A stretch of DNA of 64,000 nucleotides from Marmoricola endophyticus (GTDB taxonomy: Bacteria > Actinomycetota > Actinomycetes > Propionibacteriales > Nocardioidaceae), in the NCBI RefSeq assembly GCF_014644415.1, contig NZ_BMKQ01000001.1:2617217-2681216 (forward strand), in the 5' to 3' direction. A program made the translations under genes and the position numbers. Numbering within the stretch: position 1 is the stretch's first letter; the number at the start of each line of letters is the position of its first letter. Shown here piece after piece: positions 50,612 to 59,355 of this stretch. The notes under the pieces are model-generated. The model was not told the DNA's origin and made no database searches. It saw only the letters and a list, made by a program, of their open reading frames with translations.

Positions 50612-51865
50612 CTACTCGCCTCGGAGCGCGTCGCGCACCGGGACGAGCTTCGCCTCGGACTCGGCCAGCTCGGCGGACGGGTCGGAGTCGGCGACGATGC
50701 CGCAGCCGGCGAACAGCCGGACGGTGGCGCCGTCGAGGTGGGCCGAGCGCAGCGCGATGCCGTACTCACCGTCGCCGGACCCGTCCATCCAGCCGACGGG
50801 CGCGGCGTACCGGCCCCGGTCCATGCCCTCGACCTCGCTGATCAGCCGCACCGCCGCCTTGGTCGGGGTGCCGCCCACCGCGGCCGAGGGGTGGAGGGCC
50901 GCAGCCAGCTCCAGGGCGTTGGCCCCTGCCCCGGTGTCGTGCACGACGGCCGCGACGTCGGTCGCCAGGTGCATCACGTTGGGCAGGTGGAGGACGAACG
51001 GCGCGTCAGGCAGGTTCATCGAGTCGCAGTACGGCGCCAGGGCGTCGGCCACCGAGCGGACGGCGTACTCGTGCTCCTCGAGGTCCTTCGAGGACCGCGC
51101 CAGCGTGGCGGCGAGCGCGAGGTCGTGCTCGTCGTCGCCCGTACGACGGATGGTGCCGGCCAGCACGCGCGAGGTGACCAGCCCGCGCTCGCGACGCACC
51201 AGCATCTCGGGCGTGGCACCGAACCAGCCGTCGACGTGGAAGGTCCAGCAGCGCCGGTAGTCCCGTGCGAGTCTCCGCAGCGGCCAGCGGACGTCGACCG
51301 GCGCCGCCGCGGTGGCGACGACGTCACGGGCGAGGACGACCTTCTCGAGGTCGCCGGCGCCGATCCGGGCCACCGCGTCGGCGACGGCGGCGGTCCACTC
51401 CTCGTCGGAGAGCGCTCCCTGTGCGGTGGTCAGGCCGACCGGCGCCGCGGGCAGGTCGTACGCGGTCACGAGGTCGGGGAGCGCGGCGGACTCGCCCTCG
51501 GGTGCGGTCGTCGTCAACCAGGCGACACCGTGGCGGCGGCCCACGACCACGCGGGGCACGGCGAGCACCGAGTCGCCCGGGTCGCCGGAGAACCCGAACC
51601 CGCCGAAGCAGACGAGCCCGCTGCCGGGCACCCGGACCTCGTCGGCCACGTCGGCAGCGGCGACGACACCGCGCCACCAGTCCGAGGCGTCGAGGAAGCG
51701 GTCCTCACCGGCCGCGTCGCACTGCGCCGCCCGGCCCCACCCGACCAGGCCCTCGCCGTCGCGCAGCCACACGAACGAGTCCGTGTCCGGCAGCCGGTCG
51801 AGCAGCGCCCCCGGGTCGGGGATCTCGACGGTGCGCGAGACCAGTCGGGGCGGCGCAGGAGTCAC
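50612..51865 (-). CDS. menF: Isochorismate synthase
   Basis: A 417-residue chorismate-binding enzyme. It converts chorismate to isochorismate, the first step of menaquinone synthesis (or of a salicylate siderophore). The C-terminal chorismate-binding domain shows EKVVLARDVVATAAAPVDVR, TSRVLAGTIRRTGDDEHD, SSKDLEEHEYAVRSVADAL, LHPSAAVGGTPTKAAVRLIS and the ending GEYGIALRSAHLDGATVRLF, FAGCGIVADSDP. The N-terminal half contains the lectin-like lid. No siderophore genes are nearby while menG and nuo are, so the menaquinone role is favoured. GTG start 51865, weak ribosome site. Confidence 0.9.
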   Translation of the reverse strand: MTPAPPRLVSRTVEIPDPGALLDRLPDTDSFVWLRDGEGLVGWGRAAQCDAAGEDRFLDASDWWRGVVAAADVADEVRVPGSGLVCFGGFGFSGDPGDSVLAVPRVVVGRRHGVAWLTTTAPEGESAALPDLVTAYDLPAAPVGLTTAQGALSDEEWTAAVADAVARIGAGDLEKVVLARDVVATAAAPVDVRWPLRRLARDYRRCWTFHVDGWFGATPEMLVRRERGLVTSRVLAGTIRRTGDDEHDLALAATLARSSKDLEEHEYAVRSVADALAPYCDSMNLPDAPFVLHLPNVMHLATDVAAVVHDTGAGANALELAAALHPSAAVGGTPTKAAVRLISEVEGMDRGRYAAPVGWMDGSGDGEYGIALRSAHLDGATVRLFAGCGIVADSDPSAELAESEAKLVPVRDALRGE

Positions 51866-51929
51866 GAGGAGCGAGAGTACGCCCGCACCCCGACGGGTAC
51901 GGCCTCGGCAAGAGGCAGCGGGTCGAGTC

Positions 51930-51969
51930 GTGTGCTGGAGTGGTCGCTCTGACGACCGCTCCAGCACAC
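51930..51969 (-). terminator. Terminator of the DEAD-box helicase gene
   Basis: GTGTGCTGGAGTGGT and ACCGCTCCAGCACAC pair at 14 of 15 positions around a 10-base loop, 11 bases beyond the helicase stop and before menF. Confidence 0.75.
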
Positions 51970-51980
51970 AACGCGGTGAC

Positions 51981-53537
51981 TCAGCGTCGGCCCGAGCTGA
52001 AGCCGGCGGCGGAGTGGCCACCGGAGCTGGTGGAGTACACCGTCTGCGAACCGCCGCCACGACGGCCGCCGCCGCTGCGTCGGCCCTTGCCTCCTCCGGC
52101 AGCGCCGTTGCCGCCGCCGCCGTTCGAGCCGCCGCCGTTGCCCTTGCGCCGGGGACGTCCGCCGCCGGAGCCGTCGGGGCGCGAGGAACCCGGCGAGCCA
52201 CCGCCCTGCGCGGATCCACGACCGGACCCGCCGGAACCACCGCGCGACCGGTTGCCGCGACCGCGCTTGCGGCCGCCGCCACCGCCGTTGCCCGAGCCGC
52301 CGGCGGATCCACCGCGCTGGCCCTGCGGCGCCGCCGGCTTCTCGTCGGCCAGCCCGCCGGGCACCAGCTCGCGCGCGCCCGGGGCGAGCTCGGCCAGCAG
52401 CGGGTGGTTGTCGTCGCGGACCCGGGTGGTGGTCGGGCTGATCCCGGCCGCCTTGGTCAGCGAGCGGACGTCCTTCATCTGCTCGCCGGTGGCCATCGTG
52501 ACCACGGTGCCCTCGCTGCCGGCGCGTGCCGTCCGTCCCGAGCGGTGCAGGTACGCCTTGTGCTCGACCGGCGGGTCCGCGTGCACCACGAGGGCCACGT
52601 CGTCGACGTGGATGCCGCGGGCGGCGATGTCTGTGGCGACCAGCGTCGTGGCGCGCCCGGAGTGGAAGGCGTCGAGGTTGCGGGTACGAGCGCCCTGGCT
52701 GAGGTTGCCGTGCAGGTCGACCGACGGCACGCCGCGGGAGTTGAGCTGGCGGGCCAGCGCCTTCGCGCCGTGCTTGGTCCGGGTGAACACCACGGTGCGG
52801 CCCGGCGCGCTGGTCAGGTCGACCAGCACCGGGAGCCGCTGCTCGCGGTCGACCTGGAGCACGTGGTGGCTCATCGTGGAGACCGGGGACTGCGCGGAGT
52901 CGGCCTGGTGGATCCGCGGCTGGTCGAGGTACCGCTTGACCACGACGTCGACCTGCTTGTCCAGCGTGGCCGAGAACAGCATCTTCTGGCCGTCCCGCGG
53001 CGTCTTGTCCAGCAGCCGCTTCACCGCCGGCAGGAACCCGAGGTCGGCCATGTGGTCCGCCTCGTCGAGCACGGTGACCTCGATCGAGCCGAGGTCGCAG
53101 TGCCCCTGCCCGATCAGGTCCTCGAGCCGGCCGGGACAGGCGAGGACGACGTCGACGCCGCGGCGCAGCGCGTTGACCTGCGGCTGCTGACCGACGCCGC
53201 CGAAGACGGTCCGCGAGGTCAGCCCGGCCGCCGCGGCGAGCGGGGCGAGGCTGGCCTCGATCTGCCCGACCAGCTCACGGGTCGGCGCGAGGACCAGGGC
53301 GCGGGGCGCGCCGGGGCGGGTCTTCCTCGCCGAGGCGGTCAGCCGGGCGACGAGCGGGAGGAGGAAGGCGTACGTCTTCCCCGACCCGGTCCGCCCGCGG
53401 CCGAGCACGTCGCGCCCGGCGAGGGAGTCCGGCAGCGTCGCTGCCTGGATGGGGGTGGGGGTGGTGATCGCGTGCTGCGAGAGCACGTCGACCAGGGAGG
53501 AGGGCACGCCGAGGGAGGCGAAGTCGGGCGAGGACAA
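51981..53537 (-). CDS. DEAD-box RNA helicase
   Basis: A 518-residue ATP-dependent RNA helicase. Motifs in order: Q motif TPTPIQAATLP, Walker A GRTGSGKT (residues 48-55), PTREL (85-89), DEAD (158-161), SAT, and the second RecA domain with ATDIAARGIHVDDVALVVH and HRSGRTARAG. From about residue 405 the tail is Gly/Arg/Ser-rich (GGSGNGGGGGRKRGRGNRSR), like the RNA-binding tails of RhlE-type enzymes. A TTG start is used, since no ATG or GTG fits before the Q motif. It acts on structured RNA, perhaps in ribosome assembly or cold adaptation. Confidence 0.9.
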   Translation of the reverse strand: MSSPDFASLGVPSSLVDVLSQHAITTPTPIQAATLPDSLAGRDVLGRGRTGSGKTYAFLLPLVARLTASARKTRPGAPRALVLAPTRELVGQIEASLAPLAAAAGLTSRTVFGGVGQQPQVNALRRGVDVVLACPGRLEDLIGQGHCDLGSIEVTVLDEADHMADLGFLPAVKRLLDKTPRDGQKMLFSATLDKQVDVVVKRYLDQPRIHQADSAQSPVSTMSHHVLQVDREQRLPVLVDLTSAPGRTVVFTRTKHGAKALARQLNSRGVPSVDLHGNLSQGARTRNLDAFHSGRATTLVATDIAARGIHVDDVALVVHADPPVEHKAYLHRSGRTARAGSEGTVVTMATGEQMKDVRSLTKAAGISPTTTRVRDDNHPLLAELAPGARELVPGGLADEKPAAPQGQRGGSAGGSGNGGGGGRKRGRGNRSRGGSGGSGRGSAQGGGSPGSSRPDGSGGGRPRRKGNGGGSNGGGGNGAAGGGKGRRSGGGRRGGGSQTVYSTSSGGHSAAGFSSGRR

Positions 53538-53726
53538 GAGAGGATCCGTTCGTCGGTCTCACGCAGGACCCCGACCCGGAAGTCACCGGAGGGCCGCGCA
53601 CGGAGCAGGCTCGCTACGACGTGCGGACAGCTCGCGGTGAGAAACGGTGACGAGCTGTGCTCTCAGCCTACGGGCCGGCAGGGTGCGCACGCGACTCCGC
53701 GGACGGCGCGACGGCCGTGGCCTCGG
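53538..53726. other. 189-base gap with the helicase leader
   Basis: It holds the upstream region of the helicase gene and the 3' side of the gene ending at 53727. A weak inverted repeat CAGCTC/GAGCTG (about 53629-53658) is the only structure I see; no coding frame. Confidence 0.4.
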
Positions 53727-54488
53727 TCACGGTGCCGAGCGCAGGTGCTTCCAGAGGGTTCTCGGCGAGCGCAGCCAGCGGAGCCGGAGGTCGTCGCGGG
53801 TGAGGGGGCGGGAGGCGCGGGGAGCGGTCGTGGTCTTTCCGTCCGAGACGGTCGGTTCACGGCCCTCGGCGACGGCGGTCAGCTCGCCGGCCCACGCCTC
53901 GACGAGGTTCTGGATCGAGCCGCCGTCGGTCCGGCCGAGAACCGCGATCGCCGGTGCGACCAGGGGCCACCACAGGCCGCGGGCGGTCAGCCGGAGCTGC
54001 AGGCTGAGGACGCCGTCGACGGCCTCTGCGTGCAGACGTACGCCGAGCCAGCGCAGCCGCAGGTCGAGGTCGAGCGGCGCGGCGGGCTCCGGGCGGACCT
54101 CCAGGGTGCCCCTCAGGAAGGGGTGGGTGCTGGTGGCGGACACCGAGACGGACCGGTCGAGCCCGTCCACGGTCGCCTGCATCGTCTGCCCGGAGTCGTC
54201 GGCCATCGCCAGGCGTGCGGTGCGGAACCCGGTCGACCCCTCGACGTCGGCGGTGACCCGTGGGGTGTCGGCGAGCGCCGGCCCCTGGAGGACGTACGAC
54301 GCACCGGGCGACAGGTGGGTGCCGGACACGAGACGCACCTCGGCGCCCAGGCCCCACGCATCGGGGATGTGGACCACACCGTCGCCGCCGACCTCGAGCG
54401 CGTCCAGGTCGGCCAGCTGCTGCGTCCACCAGCGCTCGACCGCGGCGCGGTCGGGCCAGGTGACGGGAGCGCTCCCACTGAGTCTCAC
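53727..54488 (-). CDS. Conserved hypothetical protein, possibly lipid-binding fold
   Basis: A 253-residue soluble protein that I do not recognise. The sequence alternates beta strands such as VHIPDAWGLGAEVRLVSGTH and RTARLAMADDSGQTMQATVD with short helices, and ends RDDLRLRWLRSPRTLWKHLR. The strand-rich core with a final helix could be SRPBCC-like, but no signature proves it. GTG start overlapping the L,D-transpeptidase stop by 4 bases, so both are made from one message and may act together in the envelope, although no signal peptide is present here. Confidence 0.65.
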   Translation of the reverse strand: MRLSGSAPVTWPDRAAVERWWTQQLADLDALEVGGDGVVHIPDAWGLGAEVRLVSGTHLSPGASYVLQGPALADTPRVTADVEGSTGFRTARLAMADDSGQTMQATVDGLDRSVSVSATSTHPFLRGTLEVRPEPAAPLDLDLRLRWLGVRLHAEAVDGVLSLQLRLTARGLWWPLVAPAIAVLGRTDGGSIQNLVEAWAGELTAVAEGREPTVSDGKTTTAPRASRPLTRDDLRLRWLRSPRTLWKHLRSAP

Positions 54489-55462
54489 GAGCGGTACACG
54501 ATCACCTTGTCACCGACGCGTACCTGGTCGAAGAGCTTCTCGATGCCGGCCCGGTCGCGGACGTTGACGCAGCCGTGCGAGGCGCCGGCGTAGCCGCGAG
54601 CGGCGAAGTCGGAGGAGTAGTGCACCGCCTGGCCGCCGGAGAAGAACATCGCGAACGGCATCGCGGACCCGTAGAGCCGCGACACGTGGTCGCGCGACTT
54701 CGACTGCACGGAGAACAGGCCCTCGCGGGTGGGGGAGTACGACGCGCCGAAGCGGACGTCCATCACCGAGCGGACCTTCCCGTCGACGACCCAGCGGACG
54801 GTGCGGCCGGTCTTGTCGATGCACAGCGCCCGGCCGGTGGTGCAGCGCTTGTCCAGCGGCCGGTCGGTGGAGCCTGAGAAGCCGACGACGTTGTGCATCT
54901 CGCCGTACGTCGGCGTGTGGCTCATCTGCTCGATCCGGCGCAGCGTGCGGGTGTCGACGACTCCGTCGACGGTGAACCCGCGCTTGTCCTGGAAGCCGCG
55001 CACCGCCGCGGCCGTGGTGTCGCCGTAGCTGCCGGTGACGTCGCCGGAGAACCACTGCAGCGACTTCAGCCGGGCCTGGACGTCACGGACCTCGTCGCCC
55101 TTGTCGCCCGGCCCCAGCACGCGGCGCAGCGGAGCCGGCGGTGCCGCCTTCTCCGGTGCGGGGGTGGCCGTCGGCGTCGGGTCGGCCGACGTCGGTGCCG
55201 AGGTCTTCGGGGCGGCCGGCGTCTCGGGGGTCGTCGGGGCCTTCGACGGCTTCGGCGTCGGTGCGGCGGCCGGGCTCGGTGCCGCGCTGGTCGTGCTCGG
55301 CGTCGTCGCCTCGGCGGCCGGCGACTCGGTGTCGCGCGTACCTGAGGACACCAGCCCCGCCGACGCCTGCTGCACGCCGACGGCGAGGGCCGCCGTCCCG
55401 AGCAGCACGACGAGGAGGAGCGTCAGCCCGCGGAGGGTGCGGGAACCGGAGGGTCTGGCCAC
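54485..55462 (-). CDS. L,D-transpeptidase with peptidoglycan-binding domain
   Basis: A 325-residue wall enzyme. An N-terminal membrane anchor or signal (residues about 8-32, LRGLTLLLVVLLGTAALAVG) is followed by a Pro/Ala/Thr-rich linker to about residue 112, a PG_binding_1 domain (DEVRDVQARLKSLQWFSGDV, RGFQDKRGFTVDGVVDTRTL), and the YkuD domain. The catalytic site is H281, H296 and Cys298 in GASHGCVNVRD. These enzymes make 3-3 cross-links and resist most beta-lactams. GTG start; downstream gene overlaps by 4 bases. Confidence 0.93.
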   Translation of the reverse strand: MARPSGSRTLRGLTLLLVVLLGTAALAVGVQQASAGLVSSGTRDTESPAAEATTPSTTSAAPSPAAAPTPKPSKAPTTPETPAAPKTSAPTSADPTPTATPAPEKAAPPAPLRRVLGPGDKGDEVRDVQARLKSLQWFSGDVTGSYGDTTAAAVRGFQDKRGFTVDGVVDTRTLRRIEQMSHTPTYGEMHNVVGFSGSTDRPLDKRCTTGRALCIDKTGRTVRWVVDGKVRSVMDVRFGASYSPTREGLFSVQSKSRDHVSRLYGSAMPFAMFFSGGQAVHYSSDFAARGYAGASHGCVNVRDRAGIEKLFDQVRVGDKVIVYRS

Positions 55463-55555
55463 GGCGCCATGGTGCCAAAAGAGTCTCCTGTGGCCAGTGT
55501 GACTCGCCGTCGTGCCGCCGGCTGGAGTGCCCGGCGAGCCGTCGTACGACCCGCC

Positions 55556-55561
55556 TAGGCT
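55556..55561 (+). promoter_or_regulatory. -10 box TAGGCT, leaderless start
   Basis: TAGGCT ends 6 bases before the GTG at 55568. Confidence 0.45.
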
Positions 55562-55567
55562 CTCCGG

Positions 55568-56257
55568 GTGACTCGCGCCGACCTGGAGAAGAAGCCTGCC
55601 GAGGTGCAGGCGATGTTCGACGACGTGGCGCGGCGCTACGACCTGACCAACGACGTGCTGTCGCTCGGCCAGGACCGGCGTTGGCGACGTCTGGTGGTCG
55701 AGGCGGTGGCGCCGCGACCCGGGGACCGGGTGCTCGACCTCGCCGCCGGTACGGGCACCTCCAGCCAGCCGTTCGCCGACGCCGGTGCCACGGTCGTCCC
55801 GGGCGACTTCTCGATCGGGATGCTGACCGAGGGCAAGCGGGTGCGCCCGCACCTGCCGTACGCCGCCGTGGACGGCACCCGGCTGCCGTTTCCCGACGAC
55901 ACGTTCGATGCCGTGACGATCTCCTTCGGCCTGCGCAACTTCGTCGACCCCGACGCCGGGCTGGCGGAGATGCACCGGGTGACGCGGCCCGGCGGCCGGC
56001 TGGTGGTCTGCGAGTTCTCGGCACCCGTGTGGGGACCGTTCCGGACGGTCTACACCGAGTACCTCATGCGCGCGCTGCCCCCGGTCGCCCGTGCGGTGTC
56101 CTCGAGCCCGGACGCCTACGTCTACCTGGCCGAGTCGATCCGGGCCTGGCCCGACCAGCCCGGCCTCGCGACCCGCATCGACGCGGCCGGGTGGAGCGAC
56201 GTCCGCTGGCGCAACCTGTCGGGCGGGATCGTGGCGCTGCACCACGCCGTGGCGTGA
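55568..56257 (+). CDS. menG: Demethylmenaquinone methyltransferase
   Basis: A 229-residue UbiE/MenG methyltransferase making menaquinone from demethylmenaquinone, the electron carrier used by NADH dehydrogenase. Signatures: [20 protein letters not shown] (residues 13-32), [20 protein letters not shown] (motif I), [20 protein letters not shown] (UbiE signature 1), [20 protein letters not shown] (UbiE signature 2). GTG start with a leaderless-type box. An uncharacterised membrane gene follows 7 bases on and nuo genes lie beyond, so quinone synthesis and its user are adjacent. Confidence 0.94.
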   Translation: MTRADLEKKPAEVQAMFDDVARRYDLTNDVLSLGQDRRWRRLVVEAVAPRPGDRVLDLAAGTGTSSQPFADAGATVVPGDFSIGMLTEGKRVRPHLPYAAVDGTRLPFPDDTFDAVTISFGLRNFVDPDAGLAEMHRVTRPGGRLVVCEFSAPVWGPFRTVYTEYLMRALPPVARAVSSSPDAYVYLAESIRAWPDQPGLATRIDAAGWSDVRWRNLSGGIVALHHAVA

Positions 56258-56264
56258 GGCCGCG

Positions 56265-57314
56265 ATGACCGACGACCGCGACGGCGTCCCCGAGTCCGGG
56301 GCGTACCCCGACCCCGAGGGGATCGCCGCCGACCTGCCGCCGCTGCGGACCACGCGCATCGACGAGGCCGAGCTCGAGGCGATCTCGGCCGCCGTCGCGC
56401 GCGGCCGGATGGTCGGGCTGCGGCGGGTGCTGCTGATCTCGGTGGTGCTGCTCGCGGCCGTGGCCGTCGTCGTCTCCCGCGACCTGCTCTCGCTGGGGCC
56501 GGTCGTCCTCGTCGCGCTGCTGGTGTTCTGGCTGGGTCCCCGCACCGTCCGGTCCGGCGTCCGAGGCGAGCTCGGTCTGCTGCTCCCGGTCGGCAGCGTG
56601 GTCGGGATCGGCGTCGCCGACGACGTCGTCCGCACCGAGCGGGACGGGACCGAGCGGCTGCTGCACCCCGGCTTCGTCCGCTCGGTGAAGACCTCGAGCG
56701 CCACCGTCCAGCTGCGCACGCGCGAGGAGGAGCTGCTGACCTTCCCGCGCTCGCTGATCACCGACGCCGACGTCGAGCGGCTCGAGCGTGCGCGCGAGCG
56801 TCCGGTCGGGGGCGGCCTGCTCGCCCGCTCGCTGGCGCTGCCGTGGGCGGGTGAGCTGGGTGTCGCCGGCACCGCCGCGCGGCGACGGATGGTGGTCTCC
56901 CGGCTGCACCGCAGCCCCGCGTTCTGGGCGCTGGTCGTCGTGGGTCTGGCCTGGGTCGGGCTGCGGCTGCTGCGCGACGGCCGGCAGGGCTTCTACTGGC
57001 TCGCCGGCCTGCTCGTCCTGCTCGCCGTGCTCGAGACGCTCGTACGCCGTCGCGTCCGCCGCGCGCTCCCCACGCGGGCGGGGGCCGGGCCGGGTACGTC
57101 GTACCGGATCGGTCGCGAGGCGGACCACCTCGTGGTCGCCACCGCCTTCAGCGTGACGAGCTGGCCGCTGGACCGGCTGGCCGAGGTGACCTCGACGCAC
57201 CCCGTGCTCGAGCTGCGCTGGGAGCGGCCCTCGGCGACCCTCCTCCTGCCCGCCGACGCCGTCCCCGACGACGAGGTCGGGCGGCTCCGCGCGCGAGGTG
57301 GGCGGGAGTCCTGA
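56265..57314 (+). CDS. Membrane protein with PH-like repeats, unknown
   Basis: A 349-residue membrane protein of unknown function, co-transcribed with menG (7-base gap). Two pairs of membrane spans lie at about residues 50-95 (RRVLLISVVLLAAVAVVVS, VVLVALLVFWLG) and 225-265 (FWALVVVGLAWVGLRLL, FYWLAGLLVLLAVLETLV). After each pair comes a beta-rich cytosolic segment (DDVVRTERDGTERLLHPGFV; YRIGREADHLVVATAFSVTS), suggesting a duplicated span-plus-PH-like unit. No catalytic residues. A link to the respiratory chain is only positional. Confidence 0.72.
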   Translation: MTDDRDGVPESGAYPDPEGIAADLPPLRTTRIDEAELEAISAAVARGRMVGLRRVLLISVVLLAAVAVVVSRDLLSLGPVVLVALLVFWLGPRTVRSGVRGELGLLLPVGSVVGIGVADDVVRTERDGTERLLHPGFVRSVKTSSATVQLRTREEELLTFPRSLITDADVERLERARERPVGGGLLARSLALPWAGELGVAGTAARRRMVVSRLHRSPAFWALVVVGLAWVGLRLLRDGRQGFYWLAGLLVLLAVLETLVRRRVRRALPTRAGAGPGTSYRIGREADHLVVATAFSVTSWPLDRLAEVTSTHPVLELRWERPSATLLLPADAVPDDEVGRLRARGGRES

Positions 57315-57444
57315 CCCGCGCCCGGGTGTGCGCGGCGTCACGAGTCGGCGGATCCCGGCGAGGGCCGGCAGGGCTGCCTTTTCGCAACCTGAGCGTTGTC
57401 GAAGTCGTCAGGCGTGGCGCGGGTTTTCCGGGTGCGGGGGGTGG

Positions 57445-57474
57445 TTGGGAGGCGTCGCCCGACAGTCGTAGAGT
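57445..57474 (+). promoter_or_regulatory. Likely nuo operon promoter
   Basis: TTGGGA, 18 bases, TAGAGT matches the sigma-A pattern well enough for this GC range. Transcription would begin near 57481, just before the Rex-like site and 80 bases before nuoA. Confidence 0.5.
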
Positions 57475-57490
57475 GAGGCCCACGCCACAC

Positions 57491-57508
57491 TCGTGAAGGT
57501 ATTCACAA
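57491..57508. promoter_or_regulatory. Rex redox-repressor operator
   Basis: TCGTGAAGGTATTCACAA matches the Rex consensus TTGTGAA-N4-TTCACAA with one mismatch. Rex releases DNA when NADH is high, and nuo is a known Rex target in Streptomyces. Position just after the likely transcription start fits repression by blocking. Confidence 0.75.
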
Positions 57509-57560
57509 AGTCGCGAGTCGGTGGCCCGCACCAGGTCCGCGACCGAAGGGACGACCCGAA

Positions 57561-57920
57561 GTGGAGCTCTACACGCCGGTCCTCGCGCTGCTGATCCTGG
57601 CGACCGGGTTCGCCGTCTTCTCGGTGGTCATCAGCACCCAGACCGGGCCCGCGCGCTACAACCGCGCCAAGCTCGACTCGTACGAGTGCGGCATCGACCC
57701 GACCCCGCAGCCGGCCGGCGGCGGCAAGTTCCCGGTCCGCTACTACATCACCGCGATGCTCTTCATCGTCTTCGACATCGAGATCGTGTTCCTCTACCCG
57801 ATCGCGGTCGCCTTCGACCAGATGAGGATCTTCGGCCTGATCGAGATGGTCCTCTTCGTCATCCCCGTCTTCGTCGCCTACGTCTACGTATGGCGCCGCG
57901 GCGGCCTGGACTGGGATTGA
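57561..57920 (+). CDS. nuoA: NADH-quinone oxidoreductase subunit A
   Basis: A 119-residue membrane subunit of respiratory complex I. Three spans at about residues 5-25, 60-82 and 88-110. Signatures: YECGIDPTPQPAGGGKFPVR (the conserved loop with the Cys) and YITAMLFIVFDIEIVFLYP with the Asp and Glu residues used in proton transfer. GTG start with GAAGGG upstream. First gene of the operon, behind the Rex site. Confidence 0.96.
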   Translation: MELYTPVLALLILATGFAVFSVVISTQTGPARYNRAKLDSYECGIDPTPQPAGGGKFPVRYYITAMLFIVFDIEIVFLYPIAVAFDQMRIFGLIEMVLFVIPVFVAYVYVWRRGGLDWD

Positions 57921-57934
57921 GAGCCACGATGCAC

Positions 57935-58005
57935 GCGCGCTGCCGGCGTTGTCCTCGCTTGACGACCAAACCCGGGTCGCCTGCGCTCGTCCGCCTTGGC
58001 AGCGC
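57935..58005 (+). repeat. Inverted repeat between nuoA and nuoB
   Basis: GCGCGCTGCC (57935-57944) pairs, with minor offsets, with GGCAGCGC (57998-58005) and the following GCGC. The 139-base gap is long for this operon and its hairpin could tune relative expression or stability of the nuoA message. Confidence 0.5.
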
Positions 58006-58059
58006 ACGCGCCTCGCAACTCTCAACACTGACGAATCACACCACTGACAGGGAGATCTG

Positions 58060-58614
58060 ATGGGTCTCGAGGAGAAGCTCCCCAGCGGAGTCCTGCTGAC
58101 CACCGTCGAGGGCGTCGCGGGCTACATGCGCAAGGCGTCGTTCTGGCCGGCCACGTTCGGTCTCGCCTGCTGCGCGATCGAGATGATGACCTCCGGCGGT
58201 CCGAAGTACGACACCGGGCGCTTCGGCATGGAGGTCTTCCGCGCCTCGCCGCGCCAGGCCGACCTGATGATCGTCGCCGGTCGGGTCAGCCAGAAGATGG
58301 CACCGGTCCTGCGTCAGATCTACGACCAGATGGCCAACCCCAAGTGGGTTCTCGCGATGGGCGTGTGCGCCAGCTCGGGCGGGATGTTCAACAACTACGC
58401 GATCGTCCAGGGCGTCGACCACGTCGTCCCCGTCGACATGTACCTCCCCGGCTGCCCGCCGCGCCCCGAGATGCTGATCGACGCGATCCTGAAGCTGCAC
58501 GACCAGGTCCAGCACACCAAGCTCGGCGCCAACCGGATGAAGCAGATCGAGGAGCTGGAGACCCAGCGTCTCTCCGCGCTGCCCACCTCCGACCAGACGG
58601 GACTCCTCCGCTGA
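58060..58614 (+). CDS. nuoB: NADH-quinone oxidoreductase subunit B
   Basis: A 184-residue peripheral-arm subunit that binds the terminal Fe-S cluster N2 next to quinone. Cluster ligands: [13 protein letters not shown] (tandem Cys), [14 protein letters not shown], and [15 protein letters not shown]. The long C-terminal helix LDDQ-type tail is as usual. ATG after AGGGAG. It ends one base into the nuoC start. Confidence 0.97.
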   Translation: MGLEEKLPSGVLLTTVEGVAGYMRKASFWPATFGLACCAIEMMTSGGPKYDTGRFGMEVFRASPRQADLMIVAGRVSQKMAPVLRQIYDQMANPKWVLAMGVCASSGGMFNNYAIVQGVDHVVPVDMYLPGCPPRPEMLIDAILKLHDQVQHTKLGANRMKQIEELETQRLSALPTSDQTGLLR

Positions 58615-59354
58615 TGGCCGAGGAGGGCAAGGACGAGAAGGGCCTCGAGGCCCACGACCCGAGCCACGAGGACGCCCAGCGGACCGGCGAGGCCGTCGCC
58701 GTGCGCCACGGCATGTTCGGCGTCCGCGGCACCGGTGACACCTCCGGCTACGGCGGCCTGGTCCGCACGGTCCAGATGCCCGGCGCGGCCCGGGCACCGT
58801 ACGGCCCCGGCGCGGGCCCCGGCTGGTTCGACGAGGTGGCCGGTGCGCTCGACAGCGCCGGACGGGCCGCGGGGGTCGAGCAGCCGGTGCAGTACGTCGT
58901 GGTCCACCGCGGCGAGATCACCTTCCACGTCCGCCGCGAGGACGTCGCCGCCCTGGCCCGGGTCCTGCGCGACGACGAGGGCCTGCGCTTCGAGGTGCTC
59001 TCCAGCCTGTCGGGGGTCCACTACCCCGACGAGACCGGCGCCGAGCTGCACGTCGCCTACCACCTGCTCTCGATGACCCACAACCGCCGGATCCGCCTCG
59101 AGGTGACCTGCCCCGACGCCGACCCGCACGTGCCCAGCGTCGCGGCGACGTACCCCACCGCCGACTGGCACGAGCGCGAGACCTGGGACTTCTTCGGGAT
59201 CGTCTTCGACGGCCACCCCGGGCTGACCCGGATCGAGATGCCCGACGACTGGCCCGGGCACCCCCAGCGCAAGGACTACCCCCTCGGTGGGATCCCGGTG
59301 GAGTACAAGGGCGCGACCGTTCCTCCTCCCGACGAGCGACGGAGCTACAGCTGA
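58614..59354 (+). CDS. nuoC: NADH-quinone oxidoreductase subunit C
   Basis: A 246-residue peripheral-arm subunit. The NuoC domain occupies about residues 90-235, with [15 protein letters not shown] and the signature [20 protein letters not shown] (about residues 180-199), then [20 protein letters not shown]. The first 70 residues (charged, then [20 protein letters not shown]) form an actinobacterial extension. Start ATG overlaps the nuoB stop. It assists NuoD-B assembly around quinone. Confidence 0.96.
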   Translation: MAEEGKDEKGLEAHDPSHEDAQRTGEAVAVRHGMFGVRGTGDTSGYGGLVRTVQMPGAARAPYGPGAGPGWFDEVAGALDSAGRAAGVEQPVQYVVVHRGEITFHVRREDVAALARVLRDDEGLRFEVLSSLSGVHYPDETGAELHVAYHLLSMTHNRRIRLEVTCPDADPHVPSVAATYPTADWHERETWDFFGIVFDGHPGLTRIEMPDDWPGHPQRKDYPLGGIPVEYKGATVPPPDERRSYS

Positions 59355-59355
59355 C

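Larger units (their letters stand above)
57315..57560. other. 246-base gap with the nuo promoter and Rex site
   Basis: The region upstream of nuoA holds a likely promoter (57445-57474) and a Rex-type operator (57491-57508). The first 100 bases show no gene; a T run (57379-57382) may mark the end of the preceding transcript. Confidence 0.55.
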
